Assembly (NCBI GenBank): GCA_963739515.1
Contig: CAVUAO010000001.1
Coordinates: 1 to 32,774, forward strand
Source: JBFYTX01 sp963739515
GTDB lineage: Bacteria > Chloroflexota > Dehalococcoidia > Dehalococcoidales > RBG-16-60-22
Direction: 5' to 3'
DNA: 32,774 bases
Shown here: piece after piece, positions 25,632 through 32,774 of the stretch
How the letters are laid out: the number at the start of each line of letters is the position of its first letter
How positions within the stretch are numbered: position 1 is the stretch's first letter
Made by a program: the position numbers and the translations under genes
The notes under the pieces: generated by a model
What the model was told of the DNA's origin: nothing
Seen by the model: the letters and a program-made list of their open reading frames with translations, nothing else
Databases searched by the model: none

Positions 25632-26555
25632 CTAAGGCGGACACTTGGCGCAGATGGAGCGGAACAGCGTTGTGCTCAGGTAGCGGTCGCCGCGGTCGGG
25701 CAGTATCACGACGATGTTCCCCTTTTTCATCTTCTTGGCGACCTGCAGGGCGCCCGCCACGGCCGCCCCGCTGGACATGCCCGTGAAAAGCCCTTCTCTT
25801 ACCGCGAGCAGGCGGGCCGTCTCGAAGGCGTCGCCATCCTCGATAGTGACCTTCTCGTCGAAGGCGTGGGGGTTATAGATGCCCGGGATAGCGCTTTCCT
25901 GCAAATTTTTCAGCCCCTGGATGGTATGCCCCACGGTGGGCTCCACGCCGACGATTTTTATGCCGGCGACCTTTTCCCTGAGGAAATTGCCCGTGCCGAT
26001 AAGCGTGCCCGTGGTGCCCATGGCGGACACGAAAACGTCGATCCGGCCTTTCATCTGGGCGTATATCTCCGGGCCGGTAGTCTCGTAATGGGACAGTATG
26101 TTGTTCGGGTTATCGAACTGGTTGGGCATATAGTATTTGCCGGGCTCGTTCTTTAAAGCCTCGTGGGCGCGGCGGATGGCCCCGTCGACGGCTTCTTTGG
26201 CGGGCGTCAGCACTACCTCGGCGCCGAAAGCCTGGAGAATCAACTGCCGCTCCACGCTGACGCATTCCGGCATGAAAAGCTTGACTTTATACCCTTTGGC
26301 GGCTCCTATCATGGCGATGGCGATGCCGGTGTTCCCGGAGGTCGGCTCGATAATCGTCTTGTCCGGGGTCAGTTCGCCGGATTCTTCCGCCATCATAATC
26401 ATGTAATAGGCCGGGCGGTCTTTTACGGAGCCGCCGGGGTTGTTGCCTTCCAGCTTGGCGAAAATTTTGACGTCGGTGTTGCCGTTCAAATGTGTAAGCT
26501 GTACCAGCGGGGTGTGCCCGATAGCACCCAGGACGTTTCTATGATTGTTTTTCAT
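25632..26555 (-). CDS. cysM: cysteine synthase, CysM-like
   Basis: PLP enzyme that makes cysteine from an activated serine and sulfide or thiosulfate, 307 residues. The PLP Lys45 lies in LEGNNPGGSVKDRPA, which is the CysM form rather than the CysK one (which usually has EXXNPXXSVKDR); TSGNTGI is at 72-78 and the phosphate loop GTTGT lies mid-sequence. The C-terminal DRGDRYLSTTLF also agrees with CysM. The last six residues CAKCPP form a small extra tail. AAAGG lies 7 nt before the ATG. The exonuclease gene follows directly. Whether the donor is O-acetylserine or O-phosphoserine is not decided by sequence here. Confidence 0.9.
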   Translation of the reverse strand: MKNNHRNVLGAIGHTPLVQLTHLNGNTDVKIFAKLEGNNPGGSVKDRPAYYMIMMAEESGELTPDKTIIEPTSGNTGIAIAMIGAAKGYKVKLFMPECVSVERQLILQAFGAEVVLTPAKEAVDGAIRRAHEALKNEPGKYYMPNQFDNPNNILSHYETTGPEIYAQMKGRIDVFVSAMGTTGTLIGTGNFLREKVAGIKIVGVEPTVGHTIQGLKNLQESAIPGIYNPHAFDEKVTIEDGDAFETARLLAVREGLFTGMSSGAAVAGALQVAKKMKKGNIVVILPDRGDRYLSTTLFRSICAKCPP

Positions 26556-26570
26556 TTTAATACCTTTACG

Positions 26571-26652
26571 AACCTATCCCCCTGCCCCCTTCCCTTGACA
26601 AGGGAAGGGGGATACTATTCGAAGGGGCTTACGCCCCTTCGAGCTTTCCCGA
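26571..26652. repeat. composite palindromic repeat, copy B (inverted relative to copy A)
   Basis: Contains CCCCCTTCCCTT (26585-26596) / AAGGGAAGGGGG (26600-26611) and TCGAAGGGGC (26619-26628) / GCCCCTTCGA (26633-26642). Read on the minus strand, it matches copy A at 25036-25112 almost base for base, from GGAAAGCTCGAAGGGGC to GGGGGATAGGTTC. It fills the gap between glyA (stop 26654) and the cysM ribosome site. Confidence 0.9.
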
Positions 26653-26653
26653 A

Positions 26654-27898
26654 CTAGTCGTCGATGCCCGGCACCGGAAAGCGCCGGCAAACCTGGGCTA
26701 CTTCCTGCCTGACCTCTTCCAGCACCTTTTTATCGTCAGCATGGGAAACAACCTTAACGATGAGCCCGGCGATATGCTTCATCTCCTCTTTCCCGAAGCC
26801 GCGCGACGTCGCGGCGGGCGTGCCGAGCCGGATGCCGCTGGCCACCGCCGGCGGCCGGGTATCGAAAGGAATCTCGTTTTTATTGCAGACGATGCCCGCG
26901 GTATCCAGGGCTTTGGCGGCTTGACTGCCCGTGACGCCGGTGGCGGTGAGGTCGATGAGGATGAGGTGGTTATCCGTGCCGCCGGAAACCAGCCGTAATC
27001 CCAGCTTTTGCAGTTCGCCAGCCAGCGCCTGGGCATTATCCAGGATAGCCTTCTGGTAATCGTAAAACCCGGGCTGCATGGCTTCGTGGAGGGCGACCGC
27101 CTTGGCGGCGACGGCGTGCATCAGGGGCTTGCCCTGCGCTTCCGGGAAAACAGCGGCGTCGATAGCTTTAGCGTACGCGATTTTGCAGAGAATCAGGCCG
27201 CCGCTGGTGCCTCGCAAAGTCTTGTGCGTGGTGGTGGTGACGACGTCGGCATAGGGGATGGGGGTGGGGTGCAGGCCCACCGCCACCAGACCGGCGATAT
27301 GCGCCATATCCACCATGAATTTAGCACCGACGGAATCCGCGATGCGCTTAAACCGCTCGAAGTCGATAATGCGGGGATAAGCGGTGTATCCGGCCAAAAT
27401 CACTTTGGGTTTATGTTGCCGCGCCAGCTTTTCCACCTCCGGGAAGTCGATGCGCTCCGTTTCGCGGTTGACATGGTAGTGTACGAACTTGTAAGACCGC
27501 CCGGAAAAGGTGATGGGCGAGCCGTGGGTAAGATGGCCTCCGTGGGAAAGGTCCATCGCCATGATGGTATCCCCATATTCCATCAGAGCGAAATAAGCCG
27601 CCATGTTCGCCTGGGAGCCGCTGTGCGGCTGGACGTTGGCGTGCTCGGCTTTATACAGCTCTTTAGCCCGCTTCACGGCCAGCTCCTCGATGGCGTCCAT
27701 GTTATCACAGCCGCGGTAATAACGATGGCCAGGATAGCCCTCGGCGTATTTATAGGTCAGAAATGACCCCTGGGCTTCCAGCACCGCCCGGCTGGTATAG
27801 TTTTCCGAGGCGATCAGGTTAACGATTTCCTTCTGCCGCCTGGCCTCGCACTCGATGGCCTCGTAAATTTCGGGGTCGGTCCGGCTCAAGAAACTCAT
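26654..27898 (-). CDS. glyA: serine hydroxymethyltransferase
   Basis: Interconverts serine and glycine with tetrahydrofolate, the main one-carbon source; PLP enzyme of 414 residues. The start ATG at 27896-27898 was chosen over an in-frame codon 12 residues earlier because CAGGAG is placed correctly. Conserved parts: LIASENYTSRAV, the Lys-containing TTTTHKTLRG with PLP Lys226, GYPGHRYYRGC, and HIAGLVAVG. It has its own promoter. The following gene, cysM, also uses serine derivatives, so both act in Ser/Gly/Cys metabolism, but a palindromic repeat separates them. Confidence 0.97.
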   Translation of the reverse strand: MSFLSRTDPEIYEAIECEARRQKEIVNLIASENYTSRAVLEAQGSFLTYKYAEGYPGHRYYRGCDNMDAIEELAVKRAKELYKAEHANVQPHSGSQANMAAYFALMEYGDTIMAMDLSHGGHLTHGSPITFSGRSYKFVHYHVNRETERIDFPEVEKLARQHKPKVILAGYTAYPRIIDFERFKRIADSVGAKFMVDMAHIAGLVAVGLHPTPIPYADVVTTTTHKTLRGTSGGLILCKIAYAKAIDAAVFPEAQGKPLMHAVAAKAVALHEAMQPGFYDYQKAILDNAQALAGELQKLGLRLVSGGTDNHLILIDLTATGVTGSQAAKALDTAGIVCNKNEIPFDTRPPAVASGIRLGTPAATSRGFGKEEMKHIAGLIVKVVSHADDKKVLEEVRQEVAQVCRRFPVPGIDD

Positions 27899-27938
27899 AA
27901 AAATACACTCCTGAGGGGGATAATGAGATACCATAAAT

Positions 27939-27968
27939 AGTCTACTCTTGGCGAGGCTGGAGTGTCAA
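27939..27968 (-). promoter_or_regulatory. promoter of glyA
   Basis: On the minus strand a perfect TTGACA (27963-27968), an 18-nt spacer and TAGACT (27939-27944), about 40 nt before the start codon. The -35 with flank TTGACACTCC is the same as in the tRNA promoter at 40-69. Confidence 0.65.
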
Positions 27969-27985
27969 TTTGTTGAACTCATTTA

Positions 27986-28095
27986 CTCACCCCTTAACCC
28001 CCTCTCAAACAGGGACATTCTCTGTTCTCAATTCTTCATTTGTTTGAGAGGGGGTAATAAAGAAAGAGGGGTTTCACCCCTCTTAGACGCCCCGT
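27986..28095. repeat. dispersed intergenic repeat, long copy
   Basis: Contains CTCACCCCTTAACCCCCTCT, an inverted pair CTCTCAAACAG...TTTGAGAG around a spacer, and CCCCTCTTAGACGCCCCG. The outer blocks recur in shortened form at 9492-9565. Confidence 0.65.
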
Positions 28096-28119
28096 TTTTA
28101 ATAAGGGGAGTGCGTCAGC

Positions 28120-28197
28120 GAGAGGGGGCTCCGCCCCCTCTCAAATTTTCTCCCCCTTCCCTTGCCAAGGGAAGGGGGAAGGGGGATAGGTTAGCTT
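28120..28197. repeat. two palindromes; second is a partial copy of the composite repeat
   Basis: GAGAGGGGGC (28120-28129) / GCCCCCTCTC (28133-28142) with loop TCC, then CCCCCTTCCCTT (28152-28163) / AAGGGAAGGGGG (28167-28178) with loop GCC, followed by AAGGGGGATAGGTTAG. The second part equals one half of the composite repeats at 25036-25112 and 26571-26652. Confidence 0.85.
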
Positions 28198-28240
28198 GAG
28201 TTATATAAAAAATGCTACTCATTTTTCATTAACTGGCAAT

Positions 28241-28269
28241 TTGACAAAAAATCGAGGTATCAGTAAACT
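28241..28269 (+). promoter_or_regulatory. promoter of the alpha/beta hydrolase gene
   Basis: A perfect TTGACA (28241-28246), a 17-nt spacer and TAAACT (28264-28269). The start codon is 34 nt further and GGGAG lies between. Confidence 0.68.
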
Positions 28270-28302
28270 AAGATACTTTTATATCTAAAGTGGGAGATTA
28301 AA

Positions 28303-29196
28303 ATGCCTAAAGTAAAAGTCGGCGATATCAATATGTATTACGAGGTATACGGCAAGGGAGAACCATTAGTCGTGATCCCGGGCATGACATCTAATGTAGA
28401 TTGGTATTTCATGTTCTTTCCGGTGTTCGCCCGTGAGTACCGGGTTGTCGCCTTCGATAACCGGGGGGCCGGCCGGAGCGACGCGCCGGATATTCCTTAT
28501 AATACAGAAATGATGGCGGACGACCTGGCGGGACTACTGGATGCCATAGGTATTAAATCAGCACACATCCACGGTGCCTCGATGGGAGGGATGATAGCCC
28601 AGACATTCGCTCTTAAATATCCCACGAGGGTAAGGAGTCTTATCCTGGCATGTACCGGTTTCGGAGCAGCCCACGGCGTACAAACCACCGACCCGGAAAT
28701 AATAGATGCTTTACAGCACCCCAGGGTGCTCCCTCCGCGAGAATCCGCCGTGCAATCACTCCGCTTAATGATAAGCCGGGAGTTTATCGATAAAAACCCG
28801 GATTTAATACAACAAATAGTAGAAAAATTTATGGAACACCCCGCCCCTCCCCACGGTCAGATGAGGCAGGGACAAGCGTTGCTGAGCTTTGATACCTATG
28901 AGCAATTACCCGAAATCAAAGCACCCACACTGGTGATTCACGGAGAATCTGACCGTACCCTTCCGGTGGAAAATGCCCGCATCCTGGCGTCAAGGATACC
29001 CGGCGCGGAGCTTGCCATCCTGAAGAAAATGGGGCATGGTTTCATGACTGAGGCTTTTGATGAAAGCAACCGGATAATGCTGGACTTCCTACAGGCGGCA
29101 CCGCGTCAAGAAGGCTTGACAAAGCCCGCATACGTGCCTATAATAAGAAGAAACCCCCACCTGATTAACAGTGTATTTCCGTTTTTATTAGTTTAA
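28303..29196 (+). CDS. alpha/beta hydrolase fold protein
   Basis: Soluble serine hydrolase of the alpha/beta fold, 297 residues. Oxyanion loop PGMTSNVDWY at about 26-35, strand plus DNRGAGRSD (52-60), the nucleophile Ser93 in HGASMGGM, Asp217 in HGESDRTLPVENA and His245 in KKMGHGFM make a full triad. The order is that of esterase, haloalkane dehalogenase-like or 3-oxoadipate enol-lactonase-like proteins; the closest subfamily cannot be chosen from sequence by eye, and no linked pathway gene helps. It is monocistronic with its own promoter. The last 30 residues (from KPAYVPIIRRN) form an extra tail beyond the core. Confidence 0.88.
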   Translation: MPKVKVGDINMYYEVYGKGEPLVVIPGMTSNVDWYFMFFPVFAREYRVVAFDNRGAGRSDAPDIPYNTEMMADDLAGLLDAIGIKSAHIHGASMGGMIAQTFALKYPTRVRSLILACTGFGAAHGVQTTDPEIIDALQHPRVLPPRESAVQSLRLMISREFIDKNPDLIQQIVEKFMEHPAPPHGQMRQGQALLSFDTYEQLPEIKAPTLVIHGESDRTLPVENARILASRIPGAELAILKKMGHGFMTEAFDESNRIMLDFLQAAPRQEGLTKPAYVPIIRRNPHLINSVFPFLLV

Positions 29197-29260
29197 ATAT
29201 ATATTTCCAGAGGCACTGTATCGAGTCCCGAGTGTATTCCAAGAGATTCCCAGGGCGAGG

Positions 29261-29286
29261 CTGGAGTTATTCCAGTTTATTATAAT
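29261..29286 (+). promoter_or_regulatory. possible pyrG promoter with overlapping palindrome
   Basis: A perfect TATAAT at 29281-29286 would place the RNA start at about 29293, one base before the ATG. Directly upstream CTGGA (29261-29265) and TCCAG (29271-29275) form a small inverted repeat in the spacer. No -35 is seen. Confidence 0.35.
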
Positions 29287-29293
29287 TCGTGAT

Positions 29294-30931
29294 ATGCCGA
29301 AGTATATCTTTGTAACCGGGGGCGTGGTCAGTTCCGTAGGGAAAGGCATCACCGTCGCCTCCATCGGGACGGTGCTGAAAAGCCGGGGGGTAACGGTGGC
29401 GGTGCAAAAGCTCGACCCCTATCTGAACGTCGACCCCGGCACGATGTCCCCCTACCAGCACGGCGAGGTCTACGTCACTAAAGACGGCGCGGAGACCGAC
29501 CTCGACCTGGGCAACTACGAGAGGTTTATCGATATCGAGTGCACCGCCGATTCCAATACGACCTCCGGGCAAATCTACAGCACCCTGATTACCCGCGAAA
29601 GGCGCGGCGACTTCCTCGGCGGCACGATACAGATCGTCCCGCACCTGACCAACGAGATAAAGAGCCGTTTCAAGAAGCTCGCCGATAAGTCCGGGGCGGA
29701 GGTGATTCTCATCGAGGTGGGCGGCACCGTGGGCGATATCGAGGGCCAGCCCTTCCTCGAAGCCATCCGCCAGATGCGGAACGACGTCGGCCGGAACAAT
29801 GTGTTTTATATCCATGTCACCTTTCTCCCCTATTTGCAATCGACCCAGGAGCTCAAGACGAAGCCCACGCAGCACAGCGTTAACGAGCTGCGGCGCATCG
29901 GTATCCAGCCGGACGTTATTATCTGCCGCAGCGATTATCCCATCGCGGAAAACCTCCGGGACAAGATATCCCTGTTCTGCGACGTCGAAAAGCAGGCGGT
30001 GATTCCGCTGCCAACGGTGAAATCGATATACGAAATACCGCTGATGCTCGAAGACTGCGGGCTGGGACAATTAATCGTCGACCGGCTGGGGATAACGTCG
30101 CGCGGGGCCGACCTTACCGATTGGCGGGCGCTCGTGGAACGCATCAAGGTCCCCCATGAGCCGGTCAATATCGCGCTCGTCGGCAAATATGTCGAGCTCA
30201 ACGACGCCTATTACTCCGTCCGCGAGGCGCTGTACCACGCCGCCCTCTTTAACGATAGGTCGCTTAATCTGTTCTGGGTCCATTCGGAAGACTGTGATAA
30301 AAGCGAGGTCGATTCTCTCCTGCGCACCGCCCAGGGCATCATCGTCCCCGGCGGTTTCGGGATAAGGGGCATTGAAGGCATGATTAAGGCCGCCAGATAC
30401 GCCCGCGAGAATAAAATCCCCTATTTCGGCCTGTGCCTGGGGATGCAGGTCATGACCATCGAGCTGGCCAGGCATGTTTTCAACTCCGACGAGCCCAACT
30501 CCACCGAGTTCGACCCCGATACACGTTATCCCGTCATCGATTATATGCTCGAGCAAAAGTCGCTGCAGACCAAGGGCGGCAATATGCGCCTGGGCAACTA
30601 CCCGTGCGAACTCGTCGCCGGTACGCTGGCGGCTAAAGCCTACGGGAAATCGGAAGTGCTGGAACGTCACCGCCACCGCCTGGAGTTCAATAACCAATAC
30701 CGGGAACCCCTGCACGAAGCGGGCATGATTTACAGCGGCGTTTCCCCCGACGGTAAGCTCGTGGAGATATGCGAGCTGGCCGACCATCCCTGGATGCTCG
30801 GCTGCCAGTTCCATCCCGAGTTTCTCTCGCGGCCCGCCCGGCCTCACCCGCTCTTCCGCGACTTCGTCCGGGTGGCTAAAGATGTGCTGCGGGAAGGCGC
30901 CCAGCCGCCGCTGCCGCTGGCGGCCAACTGA
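29294..30931 (+). CDS. pyrG: CTP synthase
   Basis: Makes CTP from UTP, ATP and glutamine, the last step of pyrimidine nucleotide synthesis; 545 residues, normal. The N-terminal synthase domain (about 1-270) has the P-loop-like FVTGGVVSSVGKG and LNVDPGTMSPYQHGEVYV, and the C-terminal class I glutaminase (about 290-535) has the nucleophile Cys381 in FGLCLGMQV plus the His/Glu of FHPEF. No Shine-Dalgarno precedes the ATG, while a TATAAT lies only 8 nt before it, so the message may be leaderless. The transaldolase gene follows 10 nt after the stop. Confidence 0.97.
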   Translation: MPKYIFVTGGVVSSVGKGITVASIGTVLKSRGVTVAVQKLDPYLNVDPGTMSPYQHGEVYVTKDGAETDLDLGNYERFIDIECTADSNTTSGQIYSTLITRERRGDFLGGTIQIVPHLTNEIKSRFKKLADKSGAEVILIEVGGTVGDIEGQPFLEAIRQMRNDVGRNNVFYIHVTFLPYLQSTQELKTKPTQHSVNELRRIGIQPDVIICRSDYPIAENLRDKISLFCDVEKQAVIPLPTVKSIYEIPLMLEDCGLGQLIVDRLGITSRGADLTDWRALVERIKVPHEPVNIALVGKYVELNDAYYSVREALYHAALFNDRSLNLFWVHSEDCDKSEVDSLLRTAQGIIVPGGFGIRGIEGMIKAARYARENKIPYFGLCLGMQVMTIELARHVFNSDEPNSTEFDPDTRYPVIDYMLEQKSLQTKGGNMRLGNYPCELVAGTLAAKAYGKSEVLERHRHRLEFNNQYREPLHEAGMIYSGVSPDGKLVEICELADHPWMLGCQFHPEFLSRPARPHPLFRDFVRVAKDVLREGAQPPLPLAAN

Positions 30932-30941
30932 GGAGGACCAT

Positions 30942-31595
30942 ATGGAGATATTCCTGGATACCGCCAATATCGACCAGATAAAGCAGGCCGCCAAACTGGG
31001 CATCATCAGCGGCGTCACCACCAATCCGTCGCTTTTAGCTAAGGAAGGCCACGCTGACTACGAGAGCGTGACGAAAAAAATATGTGAAATCGTCGATGGG
31101 CCGGTATCCGTGGAAGTTCTCTCCGAAGACGCTAAAGCCATGATCAAAGAGGCGAAGGCTAAAGCCGCCTGGGCGCCTAATGTCAATATCAAGATACCCA
31201 TTACCGCCGAAGGACTTAAAGCCACCGCGGTCTTAAGCGAGGAAGGCATCGAGGTCAACATGACCCTGTGTTTCTCGCCGAACCAAGCGCTGCTCGGGGC
31301 GCTGGCCGGGGCGGCTTATGTCAGCATCTTCATCGGCCGGCTGGATGATATCGGCGAGGACGGGATGCAGGTGGTGGAGGATACGTTAACGATACTGGGC
31401 AATTACCCGGAGCTGGACACCCAGGTCATTGCCGCCAGCATACGCCATCCCATGCACGTCACCAACGCGGCGATGCTGGGGGCGGACATCGCCACCGTGC
31501 CTTACGCCGTGCTGATGCAGATGATACAGCACCCCCTGACCGATATCGGCATCAAACGTTTCCTGGCTGATTTTAAGAGCGTATCTAAAAAATAA
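30942..31595 (+). CDS. tal: transaldolase, TalC/MipB-type small subfamily
   Basis: Pentose phosphate enzyme or fructose-6-phosphate aldolase of the short family, 217 residues. The start at 30942 fits AGGAGGA 6 nt upstream; the frame is open further but within pyrG. Conserved: MEIFLDTANIDQI, GVTTNPSLL, the Schiff-base Lys84 in NVNIKIPIT, NMTLCFSPNQALL and FIGRLDDIGEDG. The small size separates it from classical transaldolase B. TalC members act as transaldolase or as F6P aldolase; LCFS rather than LIFS leans towards transaldolase, but the split is not certain. It lies between pyrG and rho, likely in one transcript. Confidence 0.93.
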   Translation: MEIFLDTANIDQIKQAAKLGIISGVTTNPSLLAKEGHADYESVTKKICEIVDGPVSVEVLSEDAKAMIKEAKAKAAWAPNVNIKIPITAEGLKATAVLSEEGIEVNMTLCFSPNQALLGALAGAAYVSIFIGRLDDIGEDGMQVVEDTLTILGNYPELDTQVIAASIRHPMHVTNAAMLGADIATVPYAVLMQMIQHPLTDIGIKRFLADFKSVSKK

Positions 31596-31664
31596 AGACG
31601 AAGAAAGGACTCAACGGCAAATACCCCTTCCCCCCGGGGAGATGGGACCAGAGTGAGGTGGACC

Positions 31665-32774
31665 ATGAACATGAACAACGTGAACAACACGAACAACACG
31701 AACAACAACAATGTCCCGAACGGCAATGCGGGTGCGGGCGCGAGCCCTGGCCCGGCTGCCCCCGCCGCCGTGGCCGGCCCCGCGACGAACACCAGCATGA
31801 CTATCGCGGACCTCGAAACCAGGACTAAAGAAGAGCTGGTGGAGATGGCTAAGGAAAAAGGCATCGCCACGCCGGCGACGCTGAAAAAGCACGATATCAT
31901 CATGCGGCTGCTGGAGACGCACACCGGCGAGCAGGGCAATATCTTCTGCAGCGGCGTCCTGGAAATCATGGCCGACGGCTACGGCTTCCTGCGGCAGGAA
32001 ACGCTACTGCCCAGCCAGACGGATGTCTACATTTCGCCGTCACAGATACGGCGCTTCAGCCTGCGTAACGGCGACCTCGTTACCGGGCAGGGCCGCCCCC
32101 CTAAAAGCAACGAAAAATACTATAGCCTTTTACAGGTGGTCGCCATCAACGGGCTCGACCCCGAGGTCATCAAGAACCGGCAGCCTTTCGGCTCGCTGAC
32201 CCCTACTTTCCCCGACCGCCTGATCAACCTGGAGCACTCCCCGTCCGACCTCTCCACCCGCCTTATCAACCTCGTCTCCCCCATCGGGCGGGGGCAGCGC
32301 GGCCTGATTGTCTCGCCGCCCAAGGCCGGTAAGACGCTGCTGCTGAAAGCCATCGCCAACGCCATTTCCATGACTTATGACGATATTCACCTGATGGTCT
32401 GCCTTATCGGCGAGCGCCCGGAAGAAGTGACCGATATGAAGCGCTCGGTCAAGGGCGAGGTCATCGCCGCCACCTTCGACGAGATGGTGGAGAACCAGAC
32501 GCGCGTGGCGGAGTTGGGACTGGAAAGGGCGAAACGCATCGTGGAATGCGGCAAGGACGTGGTCATCCTGCTGGACGGCGTGACCCGCCTCACCCGCGCC
32601 TATAACCTGGCGATGCCTTCCAGCGGACGCACGCTCTCCGGCGGTATCGACCCCGCCGCCCTTCACCCCGCCAAGCGTTTCTTCGGGGCGGCCCGCAACA
32701 CCGCCGAAGGCGGCAGCCTGACTATCATCGCCACCTGCCTCATCGATACGGGCAGCCGCATGGACGACCTCATT
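31665..32774 (+). CDS. rho: transcription termination factor Rho (3' end outside the window)
   Basis: RNA-dependent hexameric ATPase that ends transcription; 370 residues are in the window and the frame is open at the end. ATG at 31665 follows GAGGTGG by 4 nt. The protein begins with an Asn-rich tract (about 1-18), then a Gly/Ala/Pro linker, an SAP-like N-terminal helical part (about 45-85: LETRTKEELVEMAKEKGI), the RNA-binding cold-shock-like domain with DGYGFLR, and the RecA-type core with the P-loop PPKAGKT (Lys223), GERPEEVTDM and the Q/R-loop SSGRTLSGG. Compared with E. coli Rho (419 residues), the extra N-terminal tail adds about 45 residues. Confidence 0.97.
   Translation, partial: MNMNNVNNTNNTNNNNVPNGNAGAGASPGPAAPAAVAGPATNTSMTIADLETRTKEELVEMAKEKGIATPATLKKHDIIMRLLETHTGEQGNIFCSGVLEIMADGYGFLRQETLLPSQTDVYISPSQIRRFSLRNGDLVTGQGRPPKSNEKYYSLLQVVAINGLDPEVIKNRQPFGSLTPTFPDRLINLEHSPSDLSTRLINLVSPIGRGQRGLIVSPPKAGKTLLLKAIANAISMTYDDIHLMVCLIGERPEEVTDMKRSVKGEVIAATFDEMVENQTRVAELGLERAKRIVECGKDVVILLDGVTRLTRAYNLAMPSSGRTLSGGIDPAALHPAKRFFGAARNTAEGGSLTIIATCLIDTGSRMDDLI

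Larger units (their letters stand above)
27899..28302. other. 404-bp intergenic region with repeat elements
   Basis: Holds the glyA promoter on its left, the long dispersed repeat at 27986-28095, two perfect palindromes (28120-28142 and 28152-28178) and the hydrolase promoter on the right. The open frame across it consists of repeat DNA and is not a gene. Confidence 0.8.

Noticed and set aside
27948..28199. 83-residue open frame between glyA and the hydrolase
   Set aside because: It is composed of dispersed repeats and palindromes and shows no protein-like composition.

Overview
The window looks like a chromosomal segment of an anaerobic bacterium, most likely Chloroflexota and plausibly Dehalococcoidia. 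This is inferred from gene content and protein style: a SecA with an N-terminal insertion, TP-rich lipoproteins, Mut7-C and DUF2007 small proteins, and many G/C-rich palindromic intergenic repeats. No rRNA gene or other marker settles it. Most of the window is ordinary core metabolism. I see no phage, no transposase and no CRISPR array.

Layout. 1-2850 (minus strand): the 5' end of a tRNA, then a tungstate-type ABC transporter tupA-tupB-tupC whose ATPase gene carries four frameshifts. 3084-5248 (plus): a short-chain reductase and a thiolase, closed by a strong terminator. 5261-5593 (minus): a small unknown protein. 5906-9474 (plus): CorA-like channel, YhhQ queuosine-precursor transporter, a metallo-beta-lactamase-fold hydrolase, a Mut7-C protein and a nitroreductase. 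9584-10432 (minus): a second MBL-fold protein. 10433-11081: repeat-rich intergenic DNA, including an array of 20-bp direct repeats with 44-bp period. 11082-18703 (plus): a compact operon nnr-coaX-coaBC-ypeA-like-membrane protein-valS-usp. 18725-23845 (minus): prs-DUF2007-secA-PolX N-terminal-like-unknown. 24146-24943 (plus): a lipoprotein with its own consensus promoter and terminator. 25131-27898 (minus): an RNase H-like nuclease, cysM-type cysteine synthase and glyA. 28303-32774 (plus): alpha/beta hydrolase, pyrG, transaldolase and the start of rho.

How the genes work together. coaX and coaBC supply two or three consecutive CoA steps, and nnr repairs hydrated NAD(P)H in the same transcript. 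The thiolase and reductase together interconvert acetyl-CoA, acetoacetyl-CoA and 3-hydroxybutyryl-CoA. glyA and cysM handle serine, glycine and cysteine. prs and pyrG serve nucleotide synthesis. secA heads a small cluster with two proteins of unknown role.

The points most worth a second look are: the recently broken tungstate ATPase; the 44-bp-period repeat array upstream of the second MBL gene; paired inverted composite palindromes flanking cysM and the nuclease; a probable ATC start codon; ValS with HLGT in place of HIGH; CoaBC with Ser in place of the usual active-site-flap Cys; and a free-standing PolX 8-kDa-like domain behind secA. Nothing here is clearly an undescribed multi-gene system.
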